From Streptomyces sp. 71268 (lineage in GTDB: Bacteria > Actinomycetota > Actinomycetes > Streptomycetales > Streptomycetaceae): DNA of 64,000 nucleotides. Below the pieces are notes generated by a model. It was not told where the DNA came from and did no database searches. It saw nothing but the letters and a program-made list of their open reading frames with translations. Made by a program: the position numbers and the translations under genes. Of the stretch, positions 24,787 through 32,703 are shown piece by piece; within the stretch, counting starts at the first letter, position 1, and each line of letters opens with the position of its first letter. The stretch is taken from contig NZ_CP114200.1 of assembly GCF_029392895.1 (NCBI RefSeq), positions 5,363,001-5,427,000 on the forward strand, in the 5' to 3' direction.

Positions 24787-26178
24787 ATGCACACCCCTGA
24801 TCCGCGCCGTACCACCGCCGCCGGCGACACCGCCAGCGGCGACACCGGCCCCGCCCCGTCGGCCGTCGGCACCCCGCCGCCCGGCGCCACGGCCGGGCAG
24901 GCCCGCTCGGCCGAGTCGCCCACGGCCGGCGCCGACGACGCGGCCCACCCCCGCGTCGGCTGGACCGAGGGCGAGGTGCCGCACACCGCGCGCTGGCGCT
25001 CCGAGAGCGGTGCGCCGGCGCCCCGGCGAGTGGTGGTCGGCGACGACCGGATGACCGCGGACGCCGCGTACAAGCTCGTCTGCGAGGGCACGGCGGTGCT
25101 CTGGCGCGGCGACTACCACAACGCGCGCCAGCTTCTCCAGGCCATGGCCCGCCGCGCCGACCGCAAGCGCCCCGCCCGCAAGCGCCGCCGTGGCGCGGCC
25201 GGTCCCGCCGCGCCCGTGGCCGGCGACCAGGTCTCGCCCGACGAGTCGCCCGCCCGCGCCTTCCACCTGCACCGCAAGGCCCAGGCGCAGCGGGCCCGGC
25301 TGCTCGGCATGCTGCTCGTCCCGCTGGAACCCGGGCCCGACGCGGACGCCGGCCCCCGCGTGCCGCTGCGGCGCGCGCCGGACGTCGGCGCGGCCTGCCG
25401 CGAGGCGTGGGGCGCCGACGACGCGGCCGAGCCCGCGGTGATCTCGCTTCGTGAACTGCTCGGCCTCATCGGCGCCCACGAGTGGCGGCGCAAGGGCGTG
25501 CCGATCCCGGCGCTGGGCGGCGAGCGCGTGCACGCGTACTACGGCGTGTTCTCGCCGGTCCGTGGGGAGTACGTGGACCTGGTGGCGAAGGCGCCGCTGC
25601 CCCCGGGCGCGTCCGAGGTGGCGTTCGACATCGGCACCGGCACCGGGGTTCTGGCCGCGCTGCTCGCCCGTCGGGGCGTACGGCGCGTGGTGGCCACCGA
25701 CCAGGACCCGCGCGCCCTCGCCTGCGCGCGGGAGAACGCCGCCCGGCTCGGGGTCGCGGAGCGCGTGGAGGTGCGCGCGGCCGACCTCTTCCCGCCCGGC
25801 CGGGCCCCGCTCGTCGTCTGCAACCCGCCCTGGGTGCCCGCCCGGCCCAGCTCGCCGGTCGAGTACGCGGTGTACGACCCGGACAGCCGCATGCTGCGCG
25901 GCTTCCTGGACGGCCTGGCCGCCCACCTCGCGCCCGGCGGCGAGGGCTGGCTCATCCTCTCCGATCTGGCCGAACACCTCGGCCTGCGCACCCGGGACGA
26001 GTTGTCGCACCTCATCGCGGCGGCCGGCCTGCGCGTGCTCGACCGCCTCGACACCCGCCCCCGGCACGGCCGCGCCACCGACCCGACCGACCCGCTGCAC
26101 GCGGCGCGTGCGGCGGAGGTCACCTCGCTGTGGCGGCTCACCGCGATATCCGACCCGCCGCCCTCGGACGCCGACTAG
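24787..26178 (+). CDS. HemK/RsmC-like SAM-dependent methyltransferase
   Basis: A 463-residue protein whose C-terminal two thirds are a class I methyltransferase: VAFDIGTGTGVLAALLARRG (motif I, about residues 278-297), VVATDQDPRALACARENA, and VCNPPWVPA, the NPPY/W motif of N-methyltransferases acting on amide or exocyclic amines (HemK/PrmC, RsmC, TrmN6). The N-terminal half has an Ala/Pro/Gly-rich head and a region of about 150 residues without a recognised domain, containing a Lys/Arg-rich segment (RKRPARKRRRG). The target (protein, RNA or small molecule) is unclear. ATG 24787 has GGAAGAG close by. No operon partner; a convergent terminator follows at once. Confidence 0.82.
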   Translation: MHTPDPRRTTAAGDTASGDTGPAPSAVGTPPPGATAGQARSAESPTAGADDAAHPRVGWTEGEVPHTARWRSESGAPAPRRVVVGDDRMTADAAYKLVCEGTAVLWRGDYHNARQLLQAMARRADRKRPARKRRRGAAGPAAPVAGDQVSPDESPARAFHLHRKAQAQRARLLGMLLVPLEPGPDADAGPRVPLRRAPDVGAACREAWGADDAAEPAVISLRELLGLIGAHEWRRKGVPIPALGGERVHAYYGVFSPVRGEYVDLVAKAPLPPGASEVAFDIGTGTGVLAALLARRGVRRVVATDQDPRALACARENAARLGVAERVEVRAADLFPPGRAPLVVCNPPWVPARPSSPVEYAVYDPDSRMLRGFLDGLAAHLAPGGEGWLILSDLAEHLGLRTRDELSHLIAAAGLRVLDRLDTRPRHGRATDPTDPLHAARAAEVTSLWRLTAISDPPPSDAD

Positions 26179-26218
26179 CCCGGCGCCCGCGCGCCGACGC
26201 GTCCGCCCGGGCGCCGGG
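26179..26218. terminator. convergent hairpin terminator
   Basis: CCCGGCGCCC (26179-26188) and GGGCGCCGGG (26209-26218) form a perfect 10-bp stem with a 20-base loop between the converging methyltransferase and SnoaL-like genes. The first base is right after the methyltransferase stop. Confidence 0.55.
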
Positions 26219-26273
26219 CCGGTGACGGCCGGGCGGCCGAGCGGGCGGTTCCCGGCGCGGCGCGGGCCGTGGG

Positions 26274-26690
26274 TCAGTCCGTGAGCTGCCGGTCGCGTTC
26301 GGCGATGGCCAGGTCGTTGATGCTGGCGTAGCGCCGCCGCATCAGGCCGTCCGCGGCGAACTCCCACTGCTCGTTGCCGTAGCTGCGCCACCACTGCCCG
26401 GCCTCGTCGTGCCACTCGTAGGTGAAGCGGACCGAGATGCGGTGGTCGGTGTAGCTCCACAGCTCCTTGCGGAGTCGGTAGTCGAGTTCGCGGCGCCACT
26501 TCTCGCGCAGGAAGGCGCGGATCTCCTCGCGTCCGCGCAGGAAGACGTCCCGGTTCCGCCACTCGGAGTCCTCGGTATAGGCCAGCGCCACTCGCTCGGG
26601 GTCGCGGGAGTTCCAGGCGTCCTCCGCCGCCTGGACCTTGCGGCGCGCGGTCTCCTCCGTGAACGGCGGCAGGGGTGGCCGAGTGGACAT
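26274..26690 (-). CDS. SnoaL-like/NTF2-fold protein (DUF1348 type)
   Basis: A 138-residue single-domain NTF2-like protein: [35 protein letters not shown] is the typical start, followed by [29 protein letters not shown] and [24 protein letters not shown]. The fold serves as isomerase, cyclase or lipocalin-like pocket; this subgroup has no assigned reaction. The start at 26690 has GGAGAGCGAC before it. It is divergent from a TetR gene, with two near-identical palindromes between them, so repression by that TetR protein is very likely. Confidence 0.88.
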   Translation of the reverse strand: MSTRPPLPPFTEETARRKVQAAEDAWNSRDPERVALAYTEDSEWRNRDVFLRGREEIRAFLREKWRRELDYRLRKELWSYTDHRISVRFTYEWHDEAGQWWRSYGNEQWEFAADGLMRRRYASINDLAIAERDRQLTD

Positions 26691-26749
26691 GTCGCTCTCC
26701 TTCGTCCGGGCGCGGCGGTGCCGGGCCCCGAACGACCGGGGCACGGAAG

Positions 26750-26767
26750 GGAGAACGATCGTTCTCC
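26750..26767. promoter_or_regulatory. TetR operator palindrome 1
   Basis: The perfect 18-bp palindrome GGAGAACGATCGTTCTCC lies 60 bases upstream of the SnoaL-like gene start. It is nearly identical to the palindrome at 26787-26804 (differing only at the centre), with 37 bases between centres, as expected for a TetR repressor controlling divergent genes. Confidence 0.85.
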
Positions 26768-26786
26768 GGCGCTGCCGCGTACGATA

Positions 26787-26804
26787 GGAGAACGCTCGTT
26801 CTCC
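26787..26804. promoter_or_regulatory. TetR operator palindrome 2
   Basis: GGAGAACGCTCGTTCTCC, with the same arms as the copy at 26750-26767. A TACGAT hexamer (26780-26785), a possible -10, lies just before it, so protein bound here would block transcription. Confidence 0.85.
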
Positions 26805-26924
26805 GCGCAAGCGGCCATGACGGCGGCCGACGGTCGATGGCGGAACGCGGCGGGCGGGGGGCGCGAGGATGACGGCGGGCGGGCGGGTGTCGCCCGGACG
26901 CGGGAGAGGCGAGGCGGGATCGGG

Positions 26925-27623
26925 ATGACGGTGGGCGACACGGTCGAGGAGCGGGCGCGGGCGCGCGTGTTGGACGCGGCCGAGGAACTGTTCTACGCGC
27001 GCGGGGTGCGGGCGGTCGGCATGGACGCCGTGCGCGGCGCCGCCGGCGTCTCGCTCAAGCGCCTCTACCAGCTCTTCCCCGCCAAGGACCACCTGGTGGA
27101 GGAGTTCCTGCGGCGCCGGGACCACGCCTGGCGCGCCGCGCTCGTACGCCACGCCGACGCCCGGCCCACCCCCCGCGCCCGGTTGCTCGCGGTCTTCGAC
27201 TGGCTGTACGAGTGGTTCGCCGAGCCGGACTTCAGGGGCTGTGCCTTCCTCAACTGCTTCGCCGAACTCGGCGGCACCTCGCCGGCCGTGGCCGAGGCGG
27301 CGCGCGCCCACAAGGCGGCGGTACGGGCCTACCTCGGCGAACTCACCGCCGCCACGGGCGCGCCCGCCCCCGGGCCGCTGGCCGACCAGTTGGCCCTGCT
27401 CGCCGAGGGGGCGATCGTCACGGCCGCCGTCACCGGTTCGCCGGAACCGGCCCGCGCGGCCCGCGCCGCGGCCCGGGCGCTGCTGGCGGCGGTGGGCGTC
27501 GAGGGCGTCGAGGGCGACGGCGACGGGGCCGCCGCGGACCTGCCGGGCGCCGAGCAGGGCGACGACGGGGCCCCGGCCGACCCCCGTACCGCGACGGCCC
27601 GCACGGACCTGGCGGGCGGGTGA
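26925..27623 (+). CDS. TetR/AcrR family repressor
   Basis: A 232-residue TetR protein. The N-terminal HTH is about residues 8-55: [51 protein letters not shown], with the usual YxxFxxKxxL pattern as [11 protein letters not shown]. The ligand-binding domain contains [15 protein letters not shown], common to the group that includes YcdC/LfrR-like relatives. The C-terminal 40 residues are Gly/Asp-rich. The ATG at 26925 is chosen because translation before it lacks the domain, and GGGATCGGG lies upstream. The twin palindromes at 26750-26804 are its probable operators, controlling itself and the divergent SnoaL-like gene. Confidence 0.9.
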   Translation: MTVGDTVEERARARVLDAAEELFYARGVRAVGMDAVRGAAGVSLKRLYQLFPAKDHLVEEFLRRRDHAWRAALVRHADARPTPRARLLAVFDWLYEWFAEPDFRGCAFLNCFAELGGTSPAVAEAARAHKAAVRAYLGELTAATGAPAPGPLADQLALLAEGAIVTAAVTGSPEPARAARAAARALLAAVGVEGVEGDGDGAAADLPGAEQGDDGAPADPRTATARTDLAGG

Positions 27624-27726
27624 CGCCCTCGCCCCGCCCGCGCGTGCGGCGGGGCGGGGCCGCCCGGCTCCGGGGGAGCCGGGCCGGGGGCGGGGTCGGG
27701 CCAGACCGGCCGCGCGTTGGTCGCCG

Positions 27727-28713
27727 TTACGCGTCCGCCGCCGGTATCTCAAGCACCGCCTTGCCCGGCACCCGGCGCCCGGCCAGCGCCCGCGTGGCCT
27801 CGCCGATCAGGGACCAGTCGCCGCGCCAGGCGATCTGCGGGTCGAGGGTGCCGGCGGCCAGCAGCCCGGCGAGCCAGGACAGGTCGTCGCCCAGCCGCGT
27901 GGCGTCCTGGAGCAGGTAGAAGGTGGCCAGCGTGCGGTTGTGCCGTCCCTGGTGGCCGAAGAGCGCCCCGAACGGGAAGGTCTCCCCGACGCCGGACGCG
28001 TGGCCCACCGACACCAACGTGCCGTTCGCCTCCAACGCCGCGTGGGCGGCCACCAGTTGCTCTCCCCCCACCGTCTCGACCACGCCGTACACCGGCCCGC
28101 TGGGCACCAGGCCCGCGCCCCCGTCCGGGGACGAGGAGTCCGCCGGCTCCGCCGCCCCGGTGAGCACGACCTCGTCGGCGCCCAGCGCGCGCAACGCGTC
28201 AACGTGCGCCGGGGTGCTGGTGGAGGCCACCACGTGGGCGCCGCCGAGGGCCGCGAGCTGGACGGCGAAGCGTCCCACGCCGCCGCCCGCGCCGGTGACC
28301 AGGACGCGGCGGCCCAGCACCGGGCCGATGCGGCGCAGCGCGCGCAGCGCCGACCCCGCGGCCACCGGCAGCGTGCTCGCCGCGGCGAGGTCCACGCCGT
28401 CGGGCACGGCGCCGACGAGCTCGGTGTCCACGGCGCGGAGTTCGGCCCAGGCGCCGCCGTCGCCGAGGGTCACCACCCGGTCGCCGACGCCCGGCCCCGA
28501 GCCGTCGGCGGCGGCCCGTACGACGGCGCCGGCCGCGTCCCAGCCGGGCACCGTCCCCGCCGTGCCGCCCGGGATGACGCCGTCCACCTCGCCCCGGTTC
28601 AGCGAGAACGCCGCCACCCGCACCAGCGCCTGACCCGGACCCGGCACGGGGTCGGGGGTCTCCGTCAGGCGCAGTCCGTCGGGGGCGCCGGGGTCGATCG
28701 TCCATGCGCGCAT
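27727..28713 (-). CDS. zinc-independent MDR-family NAD(P)H:quinone-type oxidoreductase
   Basis: A 328-residue medium-chain dehydrogenase/reductase: GroES-like N-terminus ([33 protein letters not shown]) and a Rossmann domain with [25 protein letters not shown] (about 140-164). The structural and catalytic zinc cysteines of true alcohol dehydrogenases are missing, so it fits the quinone oxidoreductase/enoyl reductase side of the family. It uses NAD(P)H to reduce quinones, enones or similar electrophiles. It is divergent from a TetR gene 126 bases away with two palindromes between, a usual arrangement for an electrophile- or drug-inducible reductase. Confidence 0.9.
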   Translation of the reverse strand: MRAWTIDPGAPDGLRLTETPDPVPGPGQALVRVAAFSLNRGEVDGVIPGGTAGTVPGWDAAGAVVRAAADGSGPGVGDRVVTLGDGGAWAELRAVDTELVGAVPDGVDLAAASTLPVAAGSALRALRRIGPVLGRRVLVTGAGGGVGRFAVQLAALGGAHVVASTSTPAHVDALRALGADEVVLTGAAEPADSSSPDGGAGLVPSGPVYGVVETVGGEQLVAAHAALEANGTLVSVGHASGVGETFPFGALFGHQGRHNRTLATFYLLQDATRLGDDLSWLAGLLAAGTLDPQIAWRGDWSLIGEATRALAGRRVPGKAVLEIPAADA

Positions 28714-28768
28714 GGCTCACTCACATCCTCGCGGGTACGCGGGGTCGGCGACCCCGGTGCCGCGATAG

Positions 28769-28783
28769 TGCCACTCAGTGGCA
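28769..28783. promoter_or_regulatory. candidate operator palindrome
   Basis: TGCCACT-C-AGTGGCA, perfect 7-base arms, in the 126-base gap between the MDR oxidoreductase and the divergent TetR gene. Confidence 0.6.
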
Positions 28784-28790
28784 TAAGCCT

Positions 28791-28805
28791 GCAAGAGGCT
28801 CTTGC
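28791..28805. promoter_or_regulatory. second candidate operator palindrome
   Basis: GCAAGAG-G-CTCTTGC, perfect 7-base arms, 22 bases (two helical turns) from the preceding palindrome centre to centre, though the arm sequence differs. One or both may be the TetR site. Confidence 0.6.
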
Positions 28806-28839
28806 CTCTGCAAGGCGAGCGCGTGGGTAGACTGCTTGT

Positions 28840-29538
28840 GTGACCTCCGCGACCGCGCCCCCATCCGGCCCCTCCGGCTCGACCCCACCCGACCCGGCGC
28901 GCCAACTCCCGTTGCGCGAGCGCAAGAAGCTGCGCACCCGACAGGCGTTGGTGGACGCGGCGCTGCGCCTCTTCGTCGAGCGGGGCTTCGCGGATACCAC
29001 GCTCGACCAGCTCGTGGACGAGGTGGAGGTCTCCAAGCGCACGTTCTTCCGCGCCTTCTCCTCGAAGGAGGACGTGGCGCTCGCGCCCGAGAAGGAGCTG
29101 TGGGACACCTACCGGCGGCGGATCGAGGCCGCCCCCCTCACCGGTCCGCTGCTCGACGCGTACCAGGACGCGCTCATCACCGCCATCGGGGACATGTCCG
29201 ACGGCTGGGAGGGCCGGTTCCTGATCAGCCGCGCCCTCGCCGACCGCACGCCGGCCCTGACCGCGCACAGCCTCCAGCACTGCGCGGAGGTGACGGACGC
29301 GGTGGTGCGCACGGTCGTCGGCAGGCTCCCGGCCGACAGCGGGATCGGCGAACTGCCCGCGCGCCTGCTGCTCGAACTCATGGTGGCCGCCTGGCGCGGC
29401 GCGCTCAGGGAGTGGTCGGCCGCGGCCGACGAGGCGGCGCCGGCGGCCGACACCGGCCGGGACCGGGAGGCCCTGCGCGCCAGCGTGCGCGCGGCCTTCG
29501 CGGCCCTCCCCGACGTGGCCGCCCTCGTCCGCGCCTAG
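28840..29538 (+). CDS. TetR family transcriptional regulator
   Basis: A 232-residue TetR protein. After a Pro/Ser-rich head of about 25 residues comes the HTH (about 30-80): RERKKLRTRQALVDAALRLFVERGFADTTLDQLVDEVEVSKRTFFRAFSSKEDVAL. The C-terminal domain resembles the MftR/SCO-type TetR_C group. The likely -10 element TAGACT (28828-28833) ends 6 bases before GTG 28840, so the mRNA is probably leaderless; no Shine-Dalgarno is present. It is a likely repressor of the divergent oxidoreductase. Confidence 0.9.
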   Translation: MTSATAPPSGPSGSTPPDPARQLPLRERKKLRTRQALVDAALRLFVERGFADTTLDQLVDEVEVSKRTFFRAFSSKEDVALAPEKELWDTYRRRIEAAPLTGPLLDAYQDALITAIGDMSDGWEGRFLISRALADRTPALTAHSLQHCAEVTDAVVRTVVGRLPADSGIGELPARLLLELMVAAWRGALREWSAAADEAAPAADTGRDREALRASVRAAFAALPDVAALVRA

Positions 29539-29682
29539 CCACCCCGCGCCCGGCGCTCCCGGGCCCCCCGGAACCACGGCCGGCCACCAGCGTCACCGAC
29601 GATCACCAGGACCAGCGGTCAGGACCAGCGGCGGCCGTCAGGGTCAGCGGCGACCGCCGTCCGCGCCCCGGCCCGGAAACGG

Positions 29683-29733
29683 AGCAGGGCCCCTCCCGTA
29701 TCGCGTGTGTCGCGGCCCGGGATGGGCCCTGCT
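29683..29733. terminator. long-loop hairpin, probable convergent terminator
   Basis: AGCAGGGCCC (29683-29692) pairs with GGGCCCTGCT (29724-29733), a perfect 10-bp stem with a 31-base loop, in the 254-base gap between the converging TetR and sigma factor genes. TTCC follows the stem on +. Confidence 0.5.
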
Positions 29734-29792
29734 TCCGAGGTGCGGTCGGCCGTGACCGGTGCGCCGTCGGCTCCGTAGGAGTGATGCGGTGG

Positions 29793-30740
29793 TCATTCCT
29801 CCAGCATCAGGCCCTTGCGAAGTTTGGTCAGCGTGCGAGAGAGCAGACGTGAGACGTGCATCTGGGAAATGCCGAGCTCCTCGCCGATCTCGGACTGCGT
29901 CATGTTCGCCACGAACCGCAGGGAGAGGATCTTGCGGTCGCGCGGCGGAAGTTCGGCGATCATCGGCTTCAACGACTCGACGTACTCGATGCCTTCGAGC
30001 CCGTGGTCCTCGTAGCCGATACGGTCGGCGAGCGCGCCCTCGGTGTCGTCGTCATCCGGTTGGGCGTCCAGCGAGCTGGCGGTGTACGCGTTGCTCGCGG
30101 CCATGCCCTCGATGACCTCTTCGTTGGTGATGCTCAGGCGCGTCGCCAGCTCGCTCACGGTGGGGGCGCGGTCGAGCGTCTGCGCCAGCTCGTCGCCGGC
30201 CTTGGCCAGGTCGAGCCGGAGCTCCTGGAGGCGTCGCGGGACGCGCACCGACCAACTGGTGTCGCGGAAGAACCGCTTGATCTCGCCGATGATGGTTGGC
30301 ATCGCGAAGGTTGGGAACTCGACGCCTCTGCTGAGCTCGAAGCGGTCGATGGCCTTGATCAGGCCGATGGTGCCGACCTGGACGATGTCCTCCATCGGCT
30401 CACTGCGGGAGCGGAACCGGGAGGCGGCGAACTTGACCAGTGCCAGATTCAGTTCGACCAGGGTGTTGCGGACGTACGCGTACTCGTGCGTGCCTTCCTC
30501 AAGCGACTCAAGGCGCTCGAAGAGGGTCTTGGACAGGGCCCTCGCATCGACCGGTCCGACCTCGTCGAAGGGCGGGATCTCGGGCAGATCCTCGAAATGA
30601 CCGGTGAGCGCCGGGTCTTCCGGCACGCTGACCGTCCGGGTCTCCGGGGCCGGTACGAGCTCGGCCTGCTGGGGCGAGGGTGTCGACGAGGCGGGGCTCC
30701 GATGGTGTTCGGTGCGCGGTCCGTCGAGCCGGGGTGACAT
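29793..30740 (-). CDS. SigB/SigF/SigG-type RNA polymerase sigma factor
   Basis: A 315-residue group 3 sigma-70 factor. Region 2 includes EYAYVRNTLVELNLALVKFAASRF and the core-binding/-10 segment EDIVQVGTIGLIKAIDRFELSRGVEFPTFAMPTIIGEIKRFFRD. Region 3 is RVPRRLQELRLDLAKAGDELAQTLDRAPTVSELATRL. Region 4 is LPPRDRKILSLRFVANMTQSEIGEELGISQMHVSRLLSRTLTKLR, the -35 recognition helix. This is the SigB/F/G/I stress-sporulation class, normally held by an RsbW-like anti-sigma kinase and freed by an anti-sigma antagonist. Genes for both partner types lie just upstream, divergently transcribed. Confidence 0.95.
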   Translation of the reverse strand: MSPRLDGPRTEHHRSPASSTPSPQQAELVPAPETRTVSVPEDPALTGHFEDLPEIPPFDEVGPVDARALSKTLFERLESLEEGTHEYAYVRNTLVELNLALVKFAASRFRSRSEPMEDIVQVGTIGLIKAIDRFELSRGVEFPTFAMPTIIGEIKRFFRDTSWSVRVPRRLQELRLDLAKAGDELAQTLDRAPTVSELATRLSITNEEVIEGMAASNAYTASSLDAQPDDDDTEGALADRIGYEDHGLEGIEYVESLKPMIAELPPRDRKILSLRFVANMTQSEIGEELGISQMHVSRLLSRTLTKLRKGLMLEE

Positions 30741-30992
30741 GGGAGTCCTCCATCATTCTCGGCATGTGGCTGCCGAAGCCATATCGTCGTGCTGCGGTGA
30801 GCGGCGCCTCCAAAGCCGGGCCGTGTTCGGGTGTGTCCTACTACGCCTACCCGCATTGACCCGGAAGTGGCAAGTGCGTGTTGTCCGTATTTGGTGATAT
30901 ATGCCAGTTGTTCGGCTACCGCATGCCGTATCGAGGGCGTAGGGTTCGAGGCGCGCAATCGAAAGCCACGAGACACCAGAAGAGGTGCGTGC

Positions 30993-31361
30993 ATGGACCG
31001 CGGGATGGTCGGCAGCACGAGCAGAGGCCGACTGCGAGTCGAGGTACGACACCAGGGGGTGAGTGCGGTGGTAACTCCGGCAGGTGAGCTCGATCACCAC
31101 ACCGCCGAGTTGCTCCGCGAGCCACTGGAGCAGTGCGTTACCGACGGGCGGCCCCGGCTGGTCGTGGACTGCTCGCGGCTGGAGTTCTGCGATTCCACGG
31201 GTTTGAACGTGCTCCTCGGGGCACGGCTCAAGGCGGAGGCGGCCGGGGGTGGTGTCCATTTGGCGGGCATGCTCCCGGTGGTGGCTCGGGTCTTCGAGAT
31301 CACCGGTGCCGAAGCCGTTTTCACGGTGCACGACACACTGGACGCCGCGCTCGTCGAATGA
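30993..31361 (+). CDS. STAS-domain anti-sigma factor antagonist (RsbV/SpoIIAA-like)
   Basis: A 122-residue single STAS domain. The phospho-site motif is CDSTGLNVLLGA (about residue 67), with Ser as the residue phosphorylated by the partner kinase; ELDHHTAELLREPL is the typical preceding helix. When dephosphorylated it should bind the anti-sigma kinase and release the sigma factor. ATG 30993 is chosen because AGAGG lies 7 bases upstream. It is divergent from the sigma gene and followed by an HATPase protein, forming a partner-switch locus similar to the sigI locus described in S. coelicolor. Confidence 0.92.
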   Translation: MDRGMVGSTSRGRLRVEVRHQGVSAVVTPAGELDHHTAELLREPLEQCVTDGRPRLVVDCSRLEFCDSTGLNVLLGARLKAEAAGGGVHLAGMLPVVARVFEITGAEAVFTVHDTLDAALVE

Positions 31362-31532
31362 CGCGGTACGGGTCTGTTGCGTGCGCTTCATGCGTGCGTT
31401 ACCTGAGTCACACAGTCCGGGGCGAACAAGTGGGTGTTCTCACGCCGCATCCGGGCAGGAGACAGCTAAATCTGCTCGATGCGACAGGCAGCCCCTGTCC
31501 TAGATTCGGTGAATCGGTGAGGTGAAGCGCTG

Positions 31533-32018
31533 ATGAGCTCTGCGCGGCCGTACTCGCCGGGCGACCGCGGCCCGGAGGCTGGTGCCACTGCTCCGGCCCG
31601 CCCGTCGAACGGGCAGACCCGCCGACTCGCCCTGAGCGACGCCAGCGGTGCCGTGCCGCGCGCCCGCGACTTCGCGCGGGAAGCGCTACGCGACTGGGGC
31701 TGGCTGCCCGCCGCGAACGCGGACCAGCGCGCCGCCGCGGAGGACGTGCTGCTCGTCGTCTCGGAACTGGTCACCAACGCGTGCCTGCACGCCGAGGGGC
31801 CCGAGGAAATCCGGGTGAGCTGCGACGCCAAGTCGCTCCGCCTTGAGGTGCGCGACCGGGGCACGGGCACGCCGGCCCCGCGTACCCCGCACCGTGCCGG
31901 CCGCCCCGGCGGCCATGGGATGTTCATCGTGGAGCGCCTCTGCCTGGACTGGGGTGTCATACGGAACGCCGACGGTGCCGGAAAAACGGTCTGGGCGGAA
32001 CTCGCCGCGCCAGGCTGA
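31533..32018 (+). CDS. RsbW-like ATP-binding (HATPase) anti-sigma kinase
   Basis: A 161-residue GHKL-fold protein. The N box is VVSELVTNACLHAEG, G1 is VRDRGTGTPAP and G2 is GGHGMFIVERLCLDWG, as in RsbW/SpoIIAB-type serine kinases. It would bind and inhibit the sigma factor and phosphorylate the STAS antagonist encoded 172 bases upstream. ATG 31533 follows GAGGTGA. Many Streptomyces HATPase proteins of this size have other partners, so pairing with the adjacent sigma factor is inferred from position. Confidence 0.87.
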   Translation: MSSARPYSPGDRGPEAGATAPARPSNGQTRRLALSDASGAVPRARDFAREALRDWGWLPAANADQRAAAEDVLLVVSELVTNACLHAEGPEEIRVSCDAKSLRLEVRDRGTGTPAPRTPHRAGRPGGHGMFIVERLCLDWGVIRNADGAGKTVWAELAAPG

Positions 32019-32626
32019 CCCGCCCGTTCGCCCACTCCGCCGCGGCACCGCCCGTCGGCCCGGGCCCCGAGCCGCCCCGGCATGCCCGCCGGGCCCGCGG
32101 CCACGCCCCGCCTCCGCCCTGAGCCGACCCCGCCCGCCCCGCGCCCCTCGCGCTCGCGTCCGCACCGCCGTACGCCGTGCCGCCCGGCACCGGCACTCCC
32201 GTACGCGCTGACACACCACACGCCCCCTCACCCTCACGAGCCCCGCCCCCACCCGGCCGGGGCTCGCACGCGTGCCAGGGGCCAGCCCTCGGCGCCCCGC
32301 CCAGTCGCCGCGTACGCGCTTCGCGCGCCCGGGCCCGGCGAACGGCACCCAGTCGCCGTGTACACGCCGCACGCGCCCCCACGCCGCCCTCCCACAGGGC
32401 CCGCCGCGCTCACCCGCCCCGGCCCCCGGCCTGCTCCCCGTAACCGAGCGGCTCGGCCCGCGCGCCGTATCCGCCGACGCGACGCGCGGAGCCGCCCGAC
32501 AGGCCCGGCCCGCACCCCCGCGCCCCGTACGACATTCCGGCCCGCGCGCTCCACACGCACCACCGCTCCGACCGCGCGCCCCGTACGACGGGCGTGCACG
32601 GCGATTCCGGGGGGCGTACGCGACAA
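32019..32626. other. non-coding spacer, Pro/Ala/Arg-type shadow frames only
   Basis: About 600 bases with no credible gene. All open frames give Pro/Arg/Ala-rich translations without a domain or ribosome site. The + strand is C-rich with scattered CCGTACG and CGCCCC words. It ends at the transporter terminator. Confidence 0.5.
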
Positions 32627-32654
32627 GGGCCCCGGCGCTGGTGCGCCGGGGCCC
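32627..32654. terminator. hairpin terminator of the peptide transporter gene
   Basis: GGGCCCCGGCGC-TGGT-GCGCCGGGGCCC: a perfect 12-bp stem with a 4-base loop, 50 bases beyond the stop of the minus-strand POT transporter. Confidence 0.8.
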
Positions 32655-32703
32655 TCGGGGGTGCTTCAGGTGCCCGCTGGGGGCGGGCCGGGGGGTGGGG
32701 ACG

